From contig NC_049982.1 in assembly GCF_000003815.2 (NCBI RefSeq), forward strand, positions 25,609,508 to 25,673,507: a stretch of 64,000 nt of DNA, given 5' to 3'. The notes under the pieces are model-generated. The model did no database searches, was not told the origin of the DNA, and was given only the letters and a program-made list of their open reading frames with translations. Positions 62,701 to 64,000 of this stretch are shown one piece after another. How positions within the stretch are numbered: the first letter of the stretch is position 1; every line of letters begins with the position of its first letter. This DNA is from Branchiostoma floridae. Lineage: Eukaryota; Chordata; Leptocardii; Amphioxiformes; Branchiostomatidae. The position numbers and the translations under genes were made by a program.

Positions 62701-63785
62701 CGGACAAGGGATCAAGCCTTATGCAGTAGCTTACAAGGAAGACTTGGAGCAAAACGACAACTTCAAGATCCCCCTGTATGCAGCCGACCATCCCAGCCCA
62801 CCATAGATTCGGGAGGCAACACCGAGGCAGATTCTACACCACTGCCAAATGATGACAAGTTAGAGCCAGAATATAAAGGCGAGGAAGCGGAAAATTGCAA
62901 TCCGTCAACAGCCGATGGCAAAAGTCCTAACTAACCAAGTGGAAGAAGAAAATGAGAGTCCAAGCATAGGCAGAATCTAAGCAATGTATCGTAGTCCATT
63001 GGATAAGAGCGCAGCACATGTGGCGTTTCTATACAACCGAGCTTGTGGATAGTAAGAGATTTAAGCATATCAAAGTTTTGGTGCTGTATGGTGAAGACCA
63101 GTCGGGATGGACAATGCATTTCCACATGGGTAGTTGGAGACCCTGTCAAGTCTGATCACTAAAAGAAGCATTCAATTTGGTAACCTTAGAAATATATTAA
63201 ACATAGAACTATCCTGGCTGTCTATCACAACTAGCAGTTCAACCAATGACACGATAGTAATTAGTGGTTTGACCAATGAAAGAGTAGTGGCCTGGCAACA
63301 CATTCATTCAAATGTTTGGATTCTCATGCTTTTATCTTGCATTTCTACATTTTGCTAGAGGTGGGTGGGGCTATGGGATTGTTTGTAGTCATTTGTTCAA
63401 TGTGTCAATTCTGGAAGGAAGCTTTGTATAATCAGCCTAGTAATATACTTATAGACATCAATTGTTATTTGTGTTCGAGCAGAAAGTCAAAGAATGTTAT
63501 CCAAAAGAATGAACGTTCTAGGCAGTTACGACAGACATTGAGATTGCAGAGGCCAAGGTTGTCTCAATATGTGCCAGGTTTTGAACCAGCTGTGTGGTGT
63601 TCTCTGTGACATCACAAACGGAAACGCCATTGTCATTGACTGGCGGCAGGAGTCAAGATCAGGAGGGTAATAAGATACATGTGACTCACCTCCGCTGGCC
63701 TGGGCTTGATCTCAAACTGAGTTGGGATAAACTCGTTAGGAGGGGGCAACTTCAGGTCAGGATGTGTCTCTACCTGACTCCATTG
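47264..63785 (-). CDS. IDE: Insulin-degrading enzyme, C-terminal half (5' exons outside window)
   Basis: Sixteen exons in transcript order: 63785-63690, 56050-56024, 55154-55072, 54073-53929, 53333-53223, 52351-52231, 51951-51860, 51299-51188, 50782-50715, 50116-50017, 49529-49405, 49014-48879, 48451-48390, 48046-47974, 47676-47606 and 47386-47264. All phases agree, giving 514 residues, the same as the last half of the human enzyme. IDE is an M16 zinc peptidase that degrades insulin and amyloid-beta inside a closed chamber. This half is the non-catalytic clamp. It keeps [14 protein letters not shown], with the Arg (50033-50035) and Tyr (49525-49527) that help bind substrate at the active site. 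[17 protein letters not shown] and [16 protein letters not shown] are also diagnostic. The HxxEH zinc-site exons are upstream, beyond 64000. The protein ends in AKL, a peroxisomal signal. Confidence 0.96.
49640..49750. repeat. Fragment of an 'aaacctg...ggtggtc' transposon
   Basis: gtgaaacctgcctaacggat, then aagtggtcactaaagacagg and ggtggtctcgacagacaggt, is a pattern seen at the ends of a widespread DNA transposon type. It is a short fragment in an IDE intron. Confidence 0.45.
51606..51859. repeat. About 60-bp tandem repeat touching an IDE exon
   Basis: ggtgtgtta-gccaaagggtgg-t-taccgattac-caggtacagatacag recurs at about 51631, 51693, 51745 and 51812. Unit lengths vary from 52 to 67 bp. The array runs into the donor side of the exon 51860-51951. 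Confidence 0.88.
52879..53155. mobile_element. Foldback MITE, family A, copy 2
   Basis: acaaaaagcagttactcaag...caactggatatgatt (from 52903) is inverted at 53111-53150 (aatcatattatccaggtgct, tgagtaactgctttttggcg). The centre is also palindromic (gatctcttcagtgtc at 53037 against gacactgaagagatc at 52987). It is the longest copy of the family. Confidence 0.87.
54815..54927. mobile_element. Foldback MITE, family A, copy 3 (short)
   Basis: gccaaaaagcagttactcaa (54816-54835) and caactggatatgattttgga are followed by an inverted gagtaactgcttttggcg and then tacctggatgtctaaccttc (54901-54920). That last word is the reverse complement of the flank of copy 1, which defines the true element end. One arm is shortened. 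Confidence 0.85.
55200..55393. mobile_element. MITE, family B, copy 2
   Basis: tctccaagcagaggttt...ctccggctg at the left and cagccggaactgaacctctg plus cttggagag at the right. Termini match the copy at 6.06-6.26 kb. It lies 46 bp upstream (transcript sense) of an IDE exon. Confidence 0.88.
55580..55954. mobile_element. MITE, family D, copy 2
   Basis: taggccacaccaatttaatt + tcttggttcacgga at the left is inverted at the right (tccgtgaaccaagaaattaa + attggtgtggcctta), giving near-perfect termini of about 34 bp. The interior is AT-rich. Confidence 0.92.
56636..56788. repeat. Compound (AT)n-(GT)n-(AT)n microsatellite
   Basis: Alternating AT and GT dinucleotides over about 150 bp. It explains several spurious open frames in this stretch on both strands. 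Confidence 0.97.
57000..57761 (-). mobile_element. Non-LTR retrotransposon 3' fragment
   Basis: The minus strand has an open frame of 205 residues (57761-57144) with a [20 protein letters not shown] motif, a CxxC...H...C finger-like tail typical of reverse-transcriptase proteins of CR1/jockey-like LINEs. The catalytic YxDD region is absent, so only the C-terminus of the second protein remains. The element appears to end in a gtgcaataaagttatatg-type 3' tail near 57010. It lies in the large IDE intron, in the same orientation as IDE. Confidence 0.75.
58062..58443. repeat. 150-bp tandem repeat, about 2.5 copies
   Basis: gacgcccacatcagttatca and its variants start at about 58111, 58261 and 58411 (exact period 150). 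Inside each unit, the shorter word cacgtgtgaatgtatag recurs three times. Confidence 0.95.
58457..58655. mobile_element. MITE, family E, copy 2
   Basis: tactgtaaaaatttaactta at the left and tctgcatttacagta at the right. Internal taatttcgcggtagca occurs twice, and tgccat/gcactgtagtg matches copy 1. It ends about 125 bp before the start codon of the LRR receptor gene. A 5' fragment (actgtaaatgcaagtacacg) lies at 59441. Confidence 0.88.
58780..62806 (+). CDS. Leucine-rich-repeat transmembrane receptor
   Basis: Exons 58780-59215 and 61731-62806, 503 residues. In order: a signal peptide ([17 protein letters not shown], cut near residue 25); a cysteine-rich N-cap (residues 31-64); about five LRRs, for example [14 protein letters not shown] and [14 protein letters not shown]; a C-cap beginning [12 protein letters not shown] near residue 240; a Thr/Asn-rich stem; a membrane helix (residues 372-397, [20 protein letters not shown]) and a stop-transfer KRWR. 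The cytoplasmic tail repeats PYAVAY (tyrosines 461/465 and 476/480), then PLYAAD. Such tails suggest tyrosine-based signalling or sorting, which is inference. The gene is nested antisense in an IDE intron. ATG 58780 is the first in frame and opens directly into the signal peptide. The end may be frameshifted (see findings). Ligand unknown. Confidence 0.92.
59867..60090. mobile_element. DNA transposon, family F, 5' fragment
   Basis: agtcaaacctaccttaaatt, cgaccacctggccattgggg, tttttgtcggtcccttgga and ggccatggccacac-atttccggtcc run parallel to the left part of the element at 41.85 kb. The right end is missing, and the next element begins 50 bp later. It is in the LRR gene's intron. Confidence 0.78.
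60140..61686. mobile_element. Long-TIR DNA transposon (gggaccgtacgg termini)
   Basis: The left end gggaccgtacggcgtttagt + gaggggggagggccggtcgcc (60140-60180) is inverted at the right end (ggcgaccggccctcccccct + cgctaaatgccgtacggtccc, ending 61686). It is flanked by tta on both sides, a likely target duplication. Just inside each end are three repeats of ttggccctcccccc with poly-A/T. The middle holds four modules like gaaatcttgaccctctgaaa, cgcc-tttct and gacatattttgctgg, shared with the element at 14.43-15.01 kb. No transposase frame. It fills most of the LRR receptor's only intron. Confidence 0.88.
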
Positions 63786-64000
63786 CTGTTGGAGCATAAA
63801 TCATCATAAATCATCATATTCTTACAATGAACATTGTTATTGACAACAAATTTTAAGATATTCATTTGACAGTGTAAATGTGTCATAAACATGTTTTGAT
63901 TATGCATTAGATCATAACAAATATCAACTTAGTTTCACAGCAATTGTATAAGATACAAAGTAGTGCAACTTCTATCAAGAGTGTCTTGTGACTAAACTAC

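Overview
The window looks like an animal nuclear genome. Genes are split into many short exons with GT-AG introns, and the introns are full of short transposon-like repeats. The proteins are all metazoan. An invertebrate deuterostome fits best, most likely an amphioxus (Branchiostoma). This rests on a mosaic polycystin-1-like receptor, a leucine-rich-repeat receptor with repeated PYAVAY tail motifs, a Mieap-domain protein and a dense set of small inverted-repeat elements. The species call is inference from recalled gene families; no search was run.

Layout: (1) 190-25605, + strand: the 3' part of a polycystin-1/receptor-for-egg-jelly-like gene. It has 36 readable exons (about 2,300 residues) in the order MAM, two EGF, REJ region, GPS, first membrane helix, PLAT, helices 2-6, polycystin ectodomain, channel and coiled-coil tail. 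The 5' end is outside the window. (2) 27437-27609, + strand: an orphan beta-1,4-galactosyltransferase exon. (3) 28989-35068, - strand: a seven-exon HSPA12 (HSP70-superfamily) gene. (4) 37470-44826, + strand: a gene with a long helical N-terminal part and a C-terminal Mieap (mitochondria-eating protein) domain. It is head-to-head with HSPA12 across about 2.4 kb. (5) 47264-63785, - strand: the last 16 exons (about 514 residues) of insulin-degrading enzyme, running off the right edge upstream. (6) 58780-62806, + strand: a two-exon LRR transmembrane receptor nested antisense in a 7.6-kb intron of the IDE gene.

Reading frames were followed across the splice junctions by hand. Exon phases agree throughout the polycystin, HSPA12, IDE and LRR genes. 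One exon end in the Mieap gene and one junction in the polycystin gene stay uncertain. The genes do not form an operon-like system and have unrelated roles: surface receptor/channel, chaperone-like ATPase, mitochondrial quality control, peptidase and cell-surface LRR receptor.

The rest is intron or intergenic DNA rich in non-autonomous elements. Several MITE-like families occur twice or more here, and their copies can be compared with each other. There is a nested hAT-like insertion, a tRNA-derived SINE, a non-LTR retrotransposon fragment, four minisatellite-type tandem arrays, three microsatellites and a perfect 24-bp foldback that resembles the 5' end of a tRNA.
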